Source of the DNA: CAWFLT01 sp963816795
Lineage (GTDB): Bacteria > Acidobacteriota > Vicinamibacteria > Vicinamibacterales > SCN-69-37
Direction: 5' to 3'
DNA length: 64,000 nucleotides
Assembly: GCA_963816795.1 (NCBI GenBank)
Contig: CAWFLT010000004.1
Coordinates: 62,001 to 126,000, forward strand
The position numbers were made by a program, and so were the translations under genes. Each line of letters starts with the position of its first letter. The stretch's first letter is position 1. The notes beneath the pieces are model-generated. The model worked only from the letters and a program-made list of their open reading frames with translations, searched no databases and was not told the DNA's origin. This document shows positions 27,542 through 39,048 of the stretch, piece by piece.

Positions 27542-30500
27542 TTAAAACCAGAAGCGCACGCCGAGCTGGATGTCGCGCGGCTTCATGACGGTGCTGGTGT
27601 CCAGGTTGGTGATCTTGCCGAACGCCGCATTGGTCGGCGCGAGCAATCACGTTGCCGGCGCCGAACAGCGTGTAGTTGGTCGCGTTCAGCGCCTCGAACC
27701 GCACCTGCATCCGCGCGCGGCTGCCGAGGTTGAAGTTCTTGCTGAATCCGATGTCGAGGAGCTGATGGTGCATGAACCGCAGATCCTCGAGCGTCGACGG
27801 CATCCGCCGGATGTTGGCGGCGCCGAGCGAGATCTCGGTGGCGCCGAACGTCACGACCTGTCCGGCGGCGTTGCGGAACGGCTGACCGTTCTGCGTGTAG
27901 AAGCAACTGGTGTCGAACGCCGGGATGTCGACGCCGTAGATCTGGCCCGACGAGTCCTTGTCCCAGCGCGCCTTCACGACGTCGTTCGGATCGCCGCAGC
28001 CGGGATCGAAGTAGAGGTTGCCGACGCCGAGCGGCTGACCCGACTGCATCTCGTAGCGGGCGGTGAACTGCCAGCCGCCGAGCACGGCGTCGAGCGCCGC
28101 GTTCCAGTCTGCGCCCCAGCGCTTGTTCTTGCCGAACGGCAGTTCGATCACGGTGGCCAGCGTCACGCGGTGCGGCCGGTCGACGGTCGCGAGGCGATCT
28201 TCGAGCGGCTCCCACGGGTTCAGGGGCGCCGCCTTCTCCCGCATGTGCGACCACGTGTACGAGCTCATGATCATGAACCCGCCCGCAAAGCGCTTGTCGG
28301 CGCGGAAGACCAGCCCGTGATACGTGTTCGAGCCGACGTACCGCTCGACGTTGAGCGTGTCGAACTGCGGCGCCTGCAGCAGCAGGCGCCGGCGCGCGAT
28401 CGTCGCGCCGTTGACGCCCGGGTTGTCCGGGAACAGTCCCTGGAAGGGATTGGCGACCGTCGCCGAGAGGAACGTCTCGGCCGCCGTGTCGCGGACGACG
28501 CTTTGCGTGCGGTACGCCTCTCCGACGTAATTGAACGGCATCACGATCGGCAGGTTCTGGCCCTTCTGACCGAGGTATGAAATCTCGACGAGCAGGTTGG
28601 CCGGCAACTGGCGCTCGACGCCGATGCTGTAGCGCCAGTACTGCGGGTTCTTGCGATCGTCGAGCATCACCGTGCCCGGACTGCCGCCCAGATTGGCCGA
28701 CAGACCGAGGCTCGACCCGACGGGTTGCAGCAACTGACCCGACGGCAGCGGATTCGTCAGGTCGGCCTGGAACGTCAGCCCGTTGTCCGCCGAGACCGGA
28801 AACAGCGTGTTCCGCGAGTAGCCGAACTGGTTGATCGGGTTGCTCAGGCCCGGCACGCCCGTCACCTGGAACGGCGCGACGAACAGGCCGATGCCGCCGC
28901 GGAGCACCATCGGCTCGTTCGAGCCGGTAGGTGAAGCCGAGTCGCGGCTGAAGGTTGTTCTTGTCGGCGGTCCACATCCGCGGCTTGTCAGCGGAGAGGT
29001 ACTCGTAGCCGCCGACCAGAGCCGCGCCGAAATCAGCGGCCGAAATCGGGACGCCCGCCGGCGGGTTGGCCGCGATACGGCGTTGCGCGCCGCGGCCTGG
29101 ATCGGACTGGCCGACGCGAAATCGAACGCGCGCACCGCCCGGTTCTCGGCCTCGGTCATGCCCATTTCGAGGTCGTAGCGGAGGCCGATGTTCAGCGTCA
29201 GCCGATCCGAGACGCGCCAGTCGTCGTGCGCGAAGAAGCCGTGGCTGATGACCGAGAAATCCTGCTCCGGCCGCAGTTCGATGAACGACCCATTGGTCGG
29301 CAGGCCGAGCATGAACGCCGCGATGCCCTGGCCGTAGCGGCCGCAGCGGATACTCGATGCGCGCGTCCACGCGCTGTCGAACCCGAACGCGCCGCCGCGC
29401 CAGCCCTGGTTCACTTCCGTCTGGCGCAACTGCCGCCAGTCGTAGCCGTACCGCACCGTGTGCTCGCCTTTCGTCCACGTCAGCGTCGGCGCGAACTGCA
29501 CGTTGTAGAACGGTTGCGCTCGGCCGGTGTTGAATCCGCTCTGCTGTGCGCCGAGCGTCGCCACCGTGCCGCCCGCGCCGGCGCGCACCTTCCAGCGTGA
29601 ACGACGGGATGTACTGGTAGCCGCCGAACAGCGCCAGCGTCGAAGCGGGGAACCCGAGAATCGCCGGGTCGATCGACTCGTGCGGCTTCAGGTCGTCGTT
29701 GAACCGCAGCCAGCTGCCCTTGACGTCGAGAATCATCGACGGCGAAAGCACGGCCGTGTGGCCGAACGCGAAGTTCAGGTTGAAGCGATCGGTGCCGCCC
29801 TGCGTGATGTTGACGCCGTTCTGCAGGCCGGCGAAGTTGAACCGCTCTTCACGGCGGAAGTTGCGCAGCCAGCGGCCGTAGGTGCGCTGGCCGCCCGACC
29901 ACTGGTGATCGACGCGCACCATCTGGAAGTTGTAGCCGTAGGTCCACGGCTGATCGACGAACAGGTTGTTCTGCAAGTCGGCGTTGGGCGCCACGTTGGC
30001 GGCCGGATAGAACTGCAGGATGTTGAGCGCGATCGGATTCAGCCGGTCGGTCGGAATGATGTTCCCCTGAAACGGATCGCGGGTGACCACGCCGCCGACA
30101 TTGCGGGCCGTGCGCGGATCGAAAATCTGCACGCCGGCCGCCAGCAGCTCGGAGAAGTCGCCCTGCCGCATCTTCGCGGTCGGCACCGAGGTCTGGAATG
30201 ACTCCTCGGTGTCGTCCTGCAGCTTCTCGAACGACGCCATGAAGAACGTCTTGTTCTTGAAGATCGGGCCGGATCCGGTCGCGCCGTAGCGGTTGTAATC
30301 GCGGATCGTCTTGCCGGTGTTGTTGCGGAGCGACGCGAAGAGATCTTCCGATCGCGAGTCGTCGCGATTGTAGAAGGAGCCGGCGAGGTTGAACCGGTTG
30401 GTGCCGCTCTTGAGCGCGAGGTTGACGCTGCCGGCGCCGGTGTGGCCGATCTGCGCGTCGTAGGCGGCGGTGTCGACCTTGAATTCCTGAATCGCTTCGG

Positions 30501-31180
30501 CCGGCGGCTGGATGCCCGCGCGCGCCTGCGAGACGACGTTGCTCGAGCCGTCGATCGAGAACTCGCTGCTGATGGTGCCGGTGACGGTCATGCCGCGCAG
30601 GTTGTCGTTGTCCATCGGGCGCTGCAGCGCGTAGGAGCGCTCGAACGTCGCGCCCGGAATCAACCGCGTCAGGCCGTAGGCCGTGCCGTCGCCGAGCGGG
30701 ATCTCCGAGATGAGCTTGGCGTCGATGACCTGGCCCATGGTGGCGGTGCCGGTCTCGAGGATGGGCCGGGCCGTGACGACGATGCTTTCCTCGATCGCGC
30801 CCGGGGCCAGCGTGATGTCGATGACGACGCGATCGCCGACGCGCACCCGAATGTCGCCCTGCTTGACGCTCTTGAAGCCGGCTGAGCGTGGCGGTCACGG
30901 TGTAGTCGCCGGGGATGAGGTAGAGGGCGGTGTAGACGCCGGTGTCGTTGGTCACGACCGTGGTCGTGCCGTTGGTCGCGGTGTTGACGACGGCGAGTGA
31001 GACGCCGGGCAGCACGCCGCCGGAACTGTCGACGACGCGGCCGGTAATGGAGCCGCGCGACTCCTGCGCGCGGGCGGGGGCCGCGGCGAGCGCGGCGATC
31101 AGGACGAGAGCAACGACGACGAACGCCGACGGGCGGCGACAGGGCCGCTGTCGAGCGAGCGGCAAGGATTCACCAGGCAT
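27542..31180 (-). CDS. TonB-dependent receptor, Oar-like
   Basis: About 1,210 residues over at least five frame segments (changes near 30880, 29590, 28940 and 27640). The N-terminus has a signal (VVALVLIAALAAAPARA), a carboxypeptidase-like domain (SITGRVVDSSGGVLPGVSLA), then the plug: GGVVTRDPFQGN and FSIDGSSNVVSQARAGIQPP, with QEFKVDTAAYDAQIGHTGAG and SVNLALKSGTNRFNLAGSFY. The barrel is long, with repeated strands ending YNNF-like aromatic text, and closes IQLGVRFWF. Receptors of this build take up large substrates with TonB energy. A TCATATATGA palindrome lies about 50 bp upstream of the start. Confidence 0.9.
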
Positions 31181-31231
31181 TGAGACGGCCTCCAAGTGGA
31201 TTGTCCACATCAATTCAGGGTGAAGGCTATA

Positions 31232-31241
31232 TCATATATGA
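31232..31241. promoter_or_regulatory. AT-rich palindrome, possible operator
   Basis: TCATATATGA, inside a longer TATATCATATATGACC, is a perfect palindrome and the only AT-rich patch in this GC-rich gap. It sits about 50 bp upstream of the receptor start on the minus strand, a usual place for a promoter or a GntR-type operator. The regulator is not in view. Confidence 0.35.
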
Positions 31242-31257
31242 CCGCGCAAAGTAAAAC

Positions 31258-31385
31258 GTCGGGAGCCGGAGTCAAGCGCCCTTCACGCCCGGACGTCGAG
31301 CGCCCTTCGAGGCCCGGACTTCAAGCCGCGCTGACGGTCTCGACGCCGTGACGCACTTCAAGCGCCTTTCACCCCGGACCTCCCG
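31258..31385. repeat. Degenerate 'cccggacntcnagcgc' repeats
   Basis: Units of 'caagcgcccttcacgcccggac' recur about every 27-30 nt: near 31275, 31304 and 31358, with a degraded one between. The unit is close to the reverse complement of the repeats at 12231-12325. The block ends inside the last codons of the HD protein gene. Confidence 0.55.
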
Positions 31386-31977
31386 CGCTCTTAAGGACCC
31401 CGTTCTGTCTGAACGCCTCGACGACCCGCTCGACCGTCGGCCACAGTCCCGGCAGGCCTGTCGCCACCGGGGCCATCCGCCTCAGCACGTCGTCGCGGGT
31501 CAGCGCCTGGTCGAGCCAACTGCCGCCGGACGAGTGCGCGTTGAGAATCAGGGGTTGCAGCCGGTCGAGGGCATTCGCGAACTGCGCCTCGGGCGTCACG
31601 CGCGCTTCGAACTCCTCCCAGAGCCCGCGGACGTAGTCGCGCTGGTCGTCCGGCAGCAGGCCGAACACGCGATCGGCCGCCGCCTCTTCGCGCGCGGCCT
31701 TAGTGGATTGTCCAGCGGTGTCGTAGGCGAACGTATCGCCGGCATCGATCTCGACCAGATCGTGCACCGCGACGATCTCGAGCGCGCGCAGCAGATCGAT
31801 GGAGCCGGTCGTGTGCTCACGCAGGATCAGCGCGAGCAGCATCAGATGCCACGTATGCTCCGCGGAGTTTTCGAAGCGCGAGCCGTCCAGGAGCTTCGTC
31901 CGGCGGGCGACCGCCTTGAGCTTGTCGGCTTCGACGAGAAAACGGATCTGCTGGTCAAGGCGCGTTGCATTGGTCAT
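31369..31977 (-). CDS. HD-domain hydrolase (YfbR/HDDC2-like)
   Basis: 202 residues, intact. The metal-binding HD pattern is complete: RFENSAEHTWHLMLLALIL (first His and the HT pair), IVAVHDLVEIDAGDTFAYD (HD plus Glu/Asp) and ANALDRLQPLILNAHSSGG (last Asp). This is the layout of the YfbR/HDDC2 group of cytoplasmic 5'-deoxynucleotidases. The C-terminus (VVEAFRQNGVLKSA) extends into the repeat block. Its exact substrate is not fixed by sequence. Confidence 0.85.
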   Translation of the reverse strand: MTNATRLDQQIRFLVEADKLKAVARRTKLLDGSRFENSAEHTWHLMLLALILREHTTGSIDLLRALEIVAVHDLVEIDAGDTFAYDTAGQSTKAAREEAAADRVFGLLPDDQRDYVRGLWEEFEARVTPEAQFANALDRLQPLILNAHSSGGSWLDQALTRDDVLRRMAPVATGLPGLWPTVERVVEAFRQNGVLKSAGGPG

Positions 31978-32008
31978 TGTCGATTGGTGATTGATTGCAC
32001 ATCAATGA

Positions 32009-32939
32009 TTACTGTTCGTTGTAGGCCGCCCGCGCCAGCGCGGCGATGCCGTTGGCGCGCGGCCAGGTCGGTTGCGTCTCCTGGATCTCTCGCTGGACGA
32101 TCGTCGCGACCTCGTCGACGAGACGGCCCTCCTTCTTGAGCGACGTGGACCCGGGCGCTGATGATCATCAGCAGGCTGCGATGCGTGCCGATGATCGAGC
32201 CGGGGCCCACCTCGCCATGGGCTGGCACGACGAATTCCGGCTTCATCCCGTCGAACGTTTCGAGCGCCGTCGTCCACGCCTTGAAGCTGGAAACCGCCGT
32301 GGCGGCGAGAAACGAGTTGTTCATGACGACGTCGCCGGCAAACAGCACGTTGTCGCCTTCGACCAAAAAGCCGGTGTCGCCGCGCGTGTGCGTCGGCCCG
32401 ACGACGAGGCAACGTACTCGGACGCCGCCAAGGTCGATCGTGTAGTCGCGATCGAACGTGACCGCCGCGGGCCGCCGGGCCGCGTCCTTGAGGAGTTCGG
32501 CGGTCAAGGGCGATCGTTTAGAGAATGTCTCGATCATCTGCGCGCCGTTCTGCTCGAACTCCGCTTCCTGCGTCTTCGAGTTCACGTACTGCGCCGATTC
32601 GGGAAACGCGACGTAGCCGGTCGTGTGCTCCGGGTGGAAATGCGTACTCACGATGAAGAGCTCGCTGTTCTTGCTCACCTTCGCGACTTCGCGCAGGACG
32701 GCTTCGCCGTTGCGCCGCCCAAGCCCGGGATCGATGACCAACGTCGCCCGCGAGCCGACGACGATGCCCACGTTGGGAACGAGCGCGACGTTGTCATCAG
32801 GGATGACATACGTGTGCGGCGCCACCTTGACCGTCCGGCCTTCTTTGACCAGGGGATCAGGCGCCGGGCCACGCTGGGCCACGGGCGTCGCGACGACCAC
32901 GAGCAACAAAGTCACGGCGGTCGCCAGGCTCTTGTTCAT
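32009..32939 (-). CDS. Exported MBL-fold metallo-hydrolase
   Basis: About 310 residues, frame change near 32155 in the last 50. Signal peptide ATAVTLLLVVVATPVA. The metallo-beta-lactamase motif is STHFHPEHTTGY, with Glu where most members have Asp (HxHxEH). Other ligands are VGPTHTRGDTGF (His), LFAGDVVMNNSF (Asp) and FVVPAHGEVG (His). This resembles exported quinoprotein-relay/MBL proteins of Acidobacteriota rather than true beta-lactamases. After the frame change it ends WPRANGIAALARAAYNEQ. It could hydrolyse an ester or thioester. Confidence 0.85.
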
Positions 32940-32967
32940 GGTTTCCCCAGCGCCCAGTTTTACCACG

Positions 32968-33143
32968 CCCGCCTTCGCCCGCCTTCGCCCGCTTTGCGGG
33001 CTACAGCGGGCAAGCCCGCCCGCACCCAGCACCCAGCACCCAGCACTCAGCACCTAGCACCTAGCACCCGCCTTCGCCCGCTTTGCGGGCTATGGCGGGC
33101 AAGCCCAACCGCACCCAGCACCCAGCACTTAGCACCCAGCACG
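32968..33143. repeat. Duplicated 'cgcccgctttgcgggc' block with 'cacccagca' microsatellite
   Basis: Two copies of 'ccgccttcgcccgctttgcgggct' (hairpin GCCCGC-TTT-GCGGGC) at about 32978 and 33069. Each is followed by 'agcgggcaagccc' or 'ggcgggcaagccc' and then a run of 'cacccagca' units (about seven in the first, five in the second). Nothing coding is seen. Confidence 0.75.
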
Positions 33144-33190
33144 GGGCCCCCGCACCCCGCACTGCTCTCTGACCTACAATCCGAACCCAG

Positions 33191-35169
33191 ATGCCCCGCG
33201 TCCTGGTCGTGTGCGCCTGTTTCCTGACGGCGGTCGCCGTCGGCGCGGCAGCAAGCCCCGGTCTTCCGCACTGGCGTCGATCTCGTTGCCGTGGAGGTCG
33301 TTGTCGTCGACCGCGACGGCGCCCCGGTGCGCGGGCTCTCCGCGGCCGACTTCACCGTCACGCTGGAAGGGCAGCGCCGGCCCGTTGAGGCGGTGGCCTA
33401 CCTCGAGTTTGGTGCGACCTCCGTGGCGCCGGTCGAGGCGGCGCCATCGCGGACGACGACCAACGATCCCGCGCGCCAGCCCCCTGCCGGCCGGGGCGTG
33501 CGCACGATCGTGTTCCTGGTCGACGACCTGTCGGCGAAGCCGACGCAGGGCAAGGCGCTGCGGGTAGCCGCCGAGCGCGTGCTGGCGTCGCTCGATCCGA
33601 CCGATCTCGTTGGCGTCGCGAACACCAGCGGGCTCGGGCCCGTCGTCAACCCGACGCGCGATCGCGCCGCGGTCGCAACGGCGTTGGCCAGCAAGGGACT
33701 GACGGGGCGCGATGACGATACGACCGCGCCGTTCTACATCACGGTGCCGGAAGCGATGGAGATCGAGCGCGGCATGCCGCTCGACACATTGCGAAACGTC
33801 GCGCAGCGGGAGTGCGCGATCCTCGACATCCGCGCCCGAGGTGTGTCCGGAACTGGTGGCGGGCGCCGGCCGCCGGCTCGCGCGTTATGCCGTGCACCGG
33901 GCGGCCTCGCAAATCGCGTCGTATCTCACGGTGATTCGGGCGCTGCGGGCAGCGCCGGCGCCACGCGTCGTCATCGCCCTCACGAGCGGTCTCGCCACGG
34001 GTACCGACAAGAGCGTGGCCGAGGAACTGGCGCCGATTACCCGTGCCGCGGCGGAGTCCGGCGTGCTGTTCTACGCCGTGACCGAGCTCGGCGATCCCAC
34101 CGACGCCAGCGAGATGAGCGTCGGGGCGGGCTGCCTGCCGCCCTGTATCGATCGCCCGGCGGCGCGGCGTGACGAGAGCAATTTCCTGACCGCCGGGGTC
34201 CAGACGCTTGCCACCGCCGCCGGTGGCGAGGCCTTCCGGGCCGTCGGTCAGCCTGACCGCTTCCTCAGCCGCGTGCTGAGCGAGACGTCGGGCATCTATC
34301 GGCTTGGCGTCACCTCGCTTTCATCTCCCACGCCCGGACGATTCCTGAACGTCAAGGTCACGGTGAACCGCCCGGGACTCACCGTTCGCGCCAACCGGCA
34401 CGCCCTCGTGCCGGCGATGTCCGCCGCGGCGCCGCCGTCGGTTGACGATCTGCTGCGCGAAAAGATCGCGCAGGGTGGCGTCGGGTTCGGCGTGCCGATC
34501 GCGCTCGCGACGGCGCTCCGGCGCGATCCCTCGAGCGAGGCGCTGCAACTCGCCGTCAACGTGCAGCTGCCTCCGGGAACGCCCGCTCCGCTCACTGCGA
34601 TGTTCGCCGCGCTCGATGAGCGTGGACAAACGGTCAATGCCGGACGCCGTGTGATTGCGGCGGCGACAGACGCCGACGGATATTGGATCGCGTTTCCCGT
34701 GCCGCTCGCAGCCGGCGGCACCTACCGCCTGCGCTTTGCCGTCGCGGACGGGCAGGGCAGTGTCGGCAGTGTCGAGCAGGCCATCGCGGCGAAGCTCGCG
34801 CGTCTGGGCGCCTACCAGGCGAGCGATCTCATCCTGTCGTGGAAGGCGGCGGAGGGCCCCGGGCGGTTCCTGGCGCTCGAGACGGTGCCCACCGCTGCGG
34901 TCTCTGTCTCGACGACGCTCGAGCTCTATCCGGACGGCCCGGCCCCTTCCGCGTCACTGCCCACCATCCGCTTCGAGGTCACTCGCGTCGGTGAGACCAC
35001 GCCGACGCTCGAGCGCGACGTCACACCGGCCGCCGGCCGGGTGCTCAGCGCGACGACCGAGATCCCCACCAGCCTGCTCGAGGCCGGGTCCTACACGATT
35101 CGCGCGACGGTCATCCAAGGCGGACAGCCGCTCGGCTCGGCGACGACGACGTTCCGGATGAGGCAGTAG
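33191..35169 (+). CDS. Large secreted VWA-domain protein
   Basis: About 659 residues, frame changes near 33255 and 33840. A signal (VLVVCACFLTAVAVGAAAS) precedes the acidobacterial VWA start GVDLVAVEVVVVDRDGAPVR and DFTVTLEGQRRPVEAV. The VWA core has TIVFLVDDLSAKPTQGKALR, where the metal site is DDLS rather than DxSxS, so it may not bind metal. Then come PRVVIALTSGLATGTD and SGIYRLGVTSL. A second half of about 250 residues is beta-sandwich text (LQLAVNVQLPPGTPAPLTAM, GTYRLRFAVADGQGSV) repeated at least twice. No anchor is seen. Probably periplasmic or extracellular. Confidence 0.82.
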
Positions 35170-35271
35170 CGCCTGCAAGCTTTCCCGCCATCTTCGTTCT
35201 ACTGACATCGCCGCCATCGCCGTAGGGGCGAGGCGACTTCGACCGGTGGGCGTGCCCACGGGAGGCCTGTG

Positions 35272-37405
35272 ATGTCACGACGTCTGCGCGCGTTTCTGCT
35301 TGTCGGCGCAATGCTGGGTTCGGCGCTGGGGTCCACTGCGCTCCGAGGCCAGTCCAGCGCCCCTCCTTCGCCCGCTGCCGCGCAAGCGAAGGCGACGACG
35401 CTGATCGGGTCGGTCGTCGACGCATCGCTTGACGCCCCTGTCGGGCGTGCTCGTCACCCTCGAGCGCGAGGGCCATGGGATTGCCAAGGCGACGACGCCG
35501 GCCGACGGCACGTTCCGCTTTCCGGGGTTGGCGGCCGGAACGTATCGGATCCGCGCCGAGCGCGCCGGCTTTCCCACGGTCGACCGCGAGGTCCGCGTCA
35601 CGGCCGGTGCCGAGATCGTGCGCATGCCGATCGTGCTCGTGAAGCCGGAGGACCTGAAAGCCGAGGCCCAATCCGCAACGATGGCCGAGGCGAGCCGCCA
35701 GACGGACGCTCTAGGCCGGTCGCAGGGCGGCGTGCCGCCACCGCCGGCTCGCGACCGCCGCCGCCGACGGCGGCGTACCCCCCGGCGTCGAGCACGAGCA
35801 CGTCAGTGATGAGCGGTGGCGGCGGCGGTCGTGGCGGCGCCAGCGCGAGCCCCGCCGGTGGCTCCCGACGAAGCGCGCGAGGCGTTCGCCCGGCACGGCG
35901 TCCGCGACGATCGCGATCCGTGGTCCGGCTATCGTTACCGCCACTCCGGCGAGCGCTACGCGCACGTCGAGCCGAATCGCTTCCAGCCGGCGTGGACGCA
36001 CCCGCTCTCGACCTTTGGCGCCGACGTCGACACGGCGTCGTACTCGAACGTCCGCCGCTTCCTGTCGCAGGGCCAGCTTCCGCCGCGGGATGCCGTGCGC
36101 GTCGAGGAGTTCGTCAACGCCTTCAAGTTCGACTACGACCTGCCTCGCGACGGCCACCCGATTGCGATCACGACCGAAGTGGCCGACTGCCCGTGGGCGC
36201 CGGCACACAAGCTCGTGCTGATCGGCGCGCGCGCGCGGACGGCGCCGGCCCGAGAAATCGCCGGCCGCAATATCGTGCTGCTCATCGACGTCTCGGGATC
36301 GATGGCGCCAGACGATCGGCTGCCGCTGCTCAAGGCGGCGCTGCGGATGTTCGTCGAGACGCTGCAGCCGGACGACCGGCTGGCGATCGTGACCTACGCG
36401 GGATCGAGCGGCATCGCGCTCCCGTCGACCTCGCTTCGCCAGCGCGACGTCATCCAGCGCGCGATCTCGAGTCTCTCGGCCGGCGGATCGACCAACGGCG
36501 GCCAGGGCCTGATCACCGCCTATCGCGTCGCTCGCGGCGCCTACATCTCGGGCGGCGTCAACCGCGTCCTCCTCGCCACCGACGGCGACTTCAACGTCGG
36601 CATCGTCGATCGCCAGGATCTGCTGCGGTTGATCCAGCGCGAGCGCGAATCGGGCGTCTTCCTCTCCGTGCTCGGCGTCGGCACCGGCAATCTCAATGAC
36701 GCGACGATGGAACTGCTGGCGGACCGGGGGAACGGGCATTACGCGTATCTCGACTCGCTGCAGGAGGCGCGGCGAGTCCTCGTGCGCGAGGCCGATGCGA
36801 CGCTGGAGAACGTCGCCAAAGACGTCAAGTTCCAGGTCGAGTTCAACCCGGCGCTGGTGAGCGAGTGGAAGCTGATCGGCTACGAGAACCGCCTGATGGC
36901 CGCGCAGGACTTCAACGACGATCAGAAGGATGGCGGCGAGATGGGCGCGGGCCACACCGTGACGGTCCTGTACGAGGTCGTCCCGGTCGGCGTCGAGCGG
37001 CCGAGTGCCCGCGAATCCGGGCCGGCGGTCGATCCGCTGCGATACCAGACGACGGCCGCCACGGCGACGCCCCGTGCCGCGCAGGAACGGCCGGCCGCCG
37101 CCGACGCGGCGACGGCGGGGGAGTGGCTCACCGTCAAGGCGCGATACAAGCAGCCGGAGGGCGAGACCAGCCAGCTCATCACGCGTTCGGTGCGGAGCGG
37201 CGGCCGCGTCCGGCATCTCCCGCTCGCGTCGGCCGTCGCCGAGTTCGGCCTGCTCTTGCGCGCCGGCAACGGCACCGCCGCGCGGTGGAACGCGCTCGCC
37301 GCTCGCGCTCACCTGCTGCAGCCGGCGAATCCGTCAGTCGAGGTCGCCGGATTCGTCGAGCTGGTTGAGATCGCGAAGGGGCTCGGCGGGCGACGCGACA
37401 ACTGA
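35272..37405 (+). CDS. YfbK-like VWA protein with regulatory domain
   Basis: About 710 residues, frame changes near 35445, 35750 and 35830. Signal peptide FLLVGAMLGSALGSTALRG, then a carboxypeptidase-like domain (GVLVTLEREGHGIAKATTPA, GTFRFPGLAAGTYRI) and a Pro/Ser/Gly linker. The YfbK-type N-domain follows (HPLSTFGADVDTASYSNVRR), then the VWA core with a full metal site (IVLLIDVSGSMAPDDRL, GGSTNGGQGL, LLATDGDFNVGI). It ends with the DUF3520-like domain (VKFQVEFNPALVSEWKLIGY) and FGLLLRAGN. Homologues are envelope proteins of unknown role. Confidence 0.86.
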
Positions 37406-38095
37406 CGTAAGAGACCGCCCGATCCGGAACACGGGGGGCACGGCGGGCGACGCAATCACTGACCTGAGACAACGTTCGCTCCAGAACACGGGGGCCACGG
37501 AGCGACGGAGGACACGGGGTTACGAAGGAAAACCCTTCTGATCCCGCAATCTCCGTGCTTCCCCGTGCGTCCCCGTGATCCCCGTGTGAGAGGTCTGTCG
37601 TCGGTCGGTCACTTGGCGGCGGCGCGACAGACTGACCTGAGACAACGTTCGCTCCAGAACACGGGGGGCACGGAGCCGACGGAGAACACGGGGTGTAGGA
37701 AGGAAAACCCTTCTGATCCCGCAATCTCCGTGCTCCCGTGCTTCCCCGTGACCGTGGAGCGGTCTGTCGTCGGTCGATCACTTGGCGGCGGCGCGACAAC
37801 TGACCTGAGACAACGCTCGCTCCAGAACACGGGGGGCACGGAGCGACGGAGGACACGGGGTTACGAAGGAAAACCTTCTGATCTGAATCTCCGTGCTCTC
37901 CGTGCTTCCCCGTGATCTCCGTGTGAGCGGTCTGTCGTCGGTCGGTCACTTGGCGGCGGCGCGACAACTGACCTGAGACCACGCTCGCTCCAGAACACGG
38001 GGGCCACGGAGCGACGGAGGACACGGGGTTACGAAGAAAACCCTTCTGATCTGCAATCTCCGTGCTCCCCGTGCGTCCCCGTGATCCCGTGTGAG
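37398..38095. repeat. Tandem 168-173-bp hairpin units, about four copies
   Basis: The start word 'actgacctgagac' occurs at 37458, 37631, 37799 and 37967 (periods 173, 168 and 168), with a shortened lead copy at 37398. Each unit has 'aacacggggg(g/c)cacgga' early and 'ctccgtgc(t)c...ccccgtg' late, which can pair into a long stem, followed by 'gtctgtcgtcggtcg'. The gap has no gene; the last unit enters the 3' end of the NAD(P)-binding protein gene. Confidence 0.85.
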
Positions 38096-38997
38096 CGGCC
38101 TTCGTCAGCTCGTCTCCCGAGGTACTGCTCGACCGTTCTTGGCGCAACACCAAACCGGTCCGCGGCGGCTTTCCACGTGGGGAGGGCCATCGAATGCGTC
38201 GCGCTGAAGAGCCCAATCGTCATCAGCCGCGCGACGACTTCGTTGAACGGCCGCACGATCGGCGCGAGCGCCTTCATCATCAGGACGGGAATGTGCCGGC
38301 GCTTGCCTGAGGCGCCGAGGCGCCGCTCGACGAGCGTCGCGAGGTCGTTCATGGAAAGCGTCGACGGTCCGCCGATCTCGATCTTTTCGTTGACCACGTC
38401 CTCACGCGCGAGAATCCTGACGATGAACTCCGCGACGTCGTCCACCGCGATGTAGTTGCCGAGCGACGTTCCGTCGCCGAAGATCGTCGTCACGCCCTTC
38501 TTCCGGATGCCGCCGGCGAGGATCTGGTCGATCCAGATGTCCATGAACGCGGACGGACGGAGCGCGACGTACGGCACGCCGCTGCGCTTGATCGCGTCCT
38601 CGATGTACCACTTGATGCGGAAGTGATCGACGATCGCATCCTGGTCGACGCCACGCGCCGAGACGAAGATGAGCCGGCGAACGCCGGCGTTCCGCGCCGC
38701 GGCGCACAAGTTCTGATGTCCGGAGAGGTCGACGCGCCGGGGACTCGTCGGTCCAGAGCCCATGAAGTTGTTGGCCGTGGACACGATCTGCCCGATATCG
38801 CGGCAGGCTTCACCGAGGGCCCTGCCGTCCAGCAGATCCACTGCCGCGATTTCGGCGCCGGCGGCCGCCAGCGCCGCGAGTTTCTCGCGATTGCGGGCGA
38901 GCGCGCGTACCGGAGTGCCCTGAGCGATCAACTTGCGCGCGACCGCCCCGCCGAGCTGGCCGGTGGCACCGACAACGAGGACGCGGGTGGATGGCAT
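38029..38997 (-). CDS. NAD(P)-binding NmrA/SDR-like protein
   Basis: About 322 residues. MPSTRVLVVGATGQLGGAVA carries the GxxGxxG dinucleotide site, followed by ALARNREKLAAL (Arg for NADP), AAVDLLDGRAL and LIFVSARGVDQDAIVDHFRI with IKWYIEDAIKRSGVPYVALR. This is the atypical SDR (NmrA/complex I subunit) layout. The start at 38997 puts the strand at residue 5. The last 25 residues are encoded by the tandem-repeat unit, so the natural stop was probably lost to an indel near 38110. Oxidoreductase or redox sensor; substrate unknown. Confidence 0.8.
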   Translation of the reverse strand: MPSTRVLVVGATGQLGGAVARKLIAQGTPVRALARNREKLAALAAAGAEIAAVDLLDGRALGEACRDIGQIVSTANNFMGSGPTSPRRVDLSGHQNLCAAARNAGVRRLIFVSARGVDQDAIVDHFRIKWYIEDAIKRSGVPYVALRPSAFMDIWIDQILAGGIRKKGVTTIFGDGTSLGNYIAVDDVAEFIVRILAREDVVNEKIEIGGPSTLSMNDLATLVERRLGASGKRRHIPVLMMKALAPIVRPFNEVVARLMTIGLFSATHSMALPTWKAAADRFGVAPRTVEQYLGRRADEGRSHGITGTHGEHGDCRSEGFSS

Positions 38998-39048
38998 CGC
39001 GCTCAGGTTATCGATCGCGATGCGGCCGATCAATCGTCCCGAGCCGCG

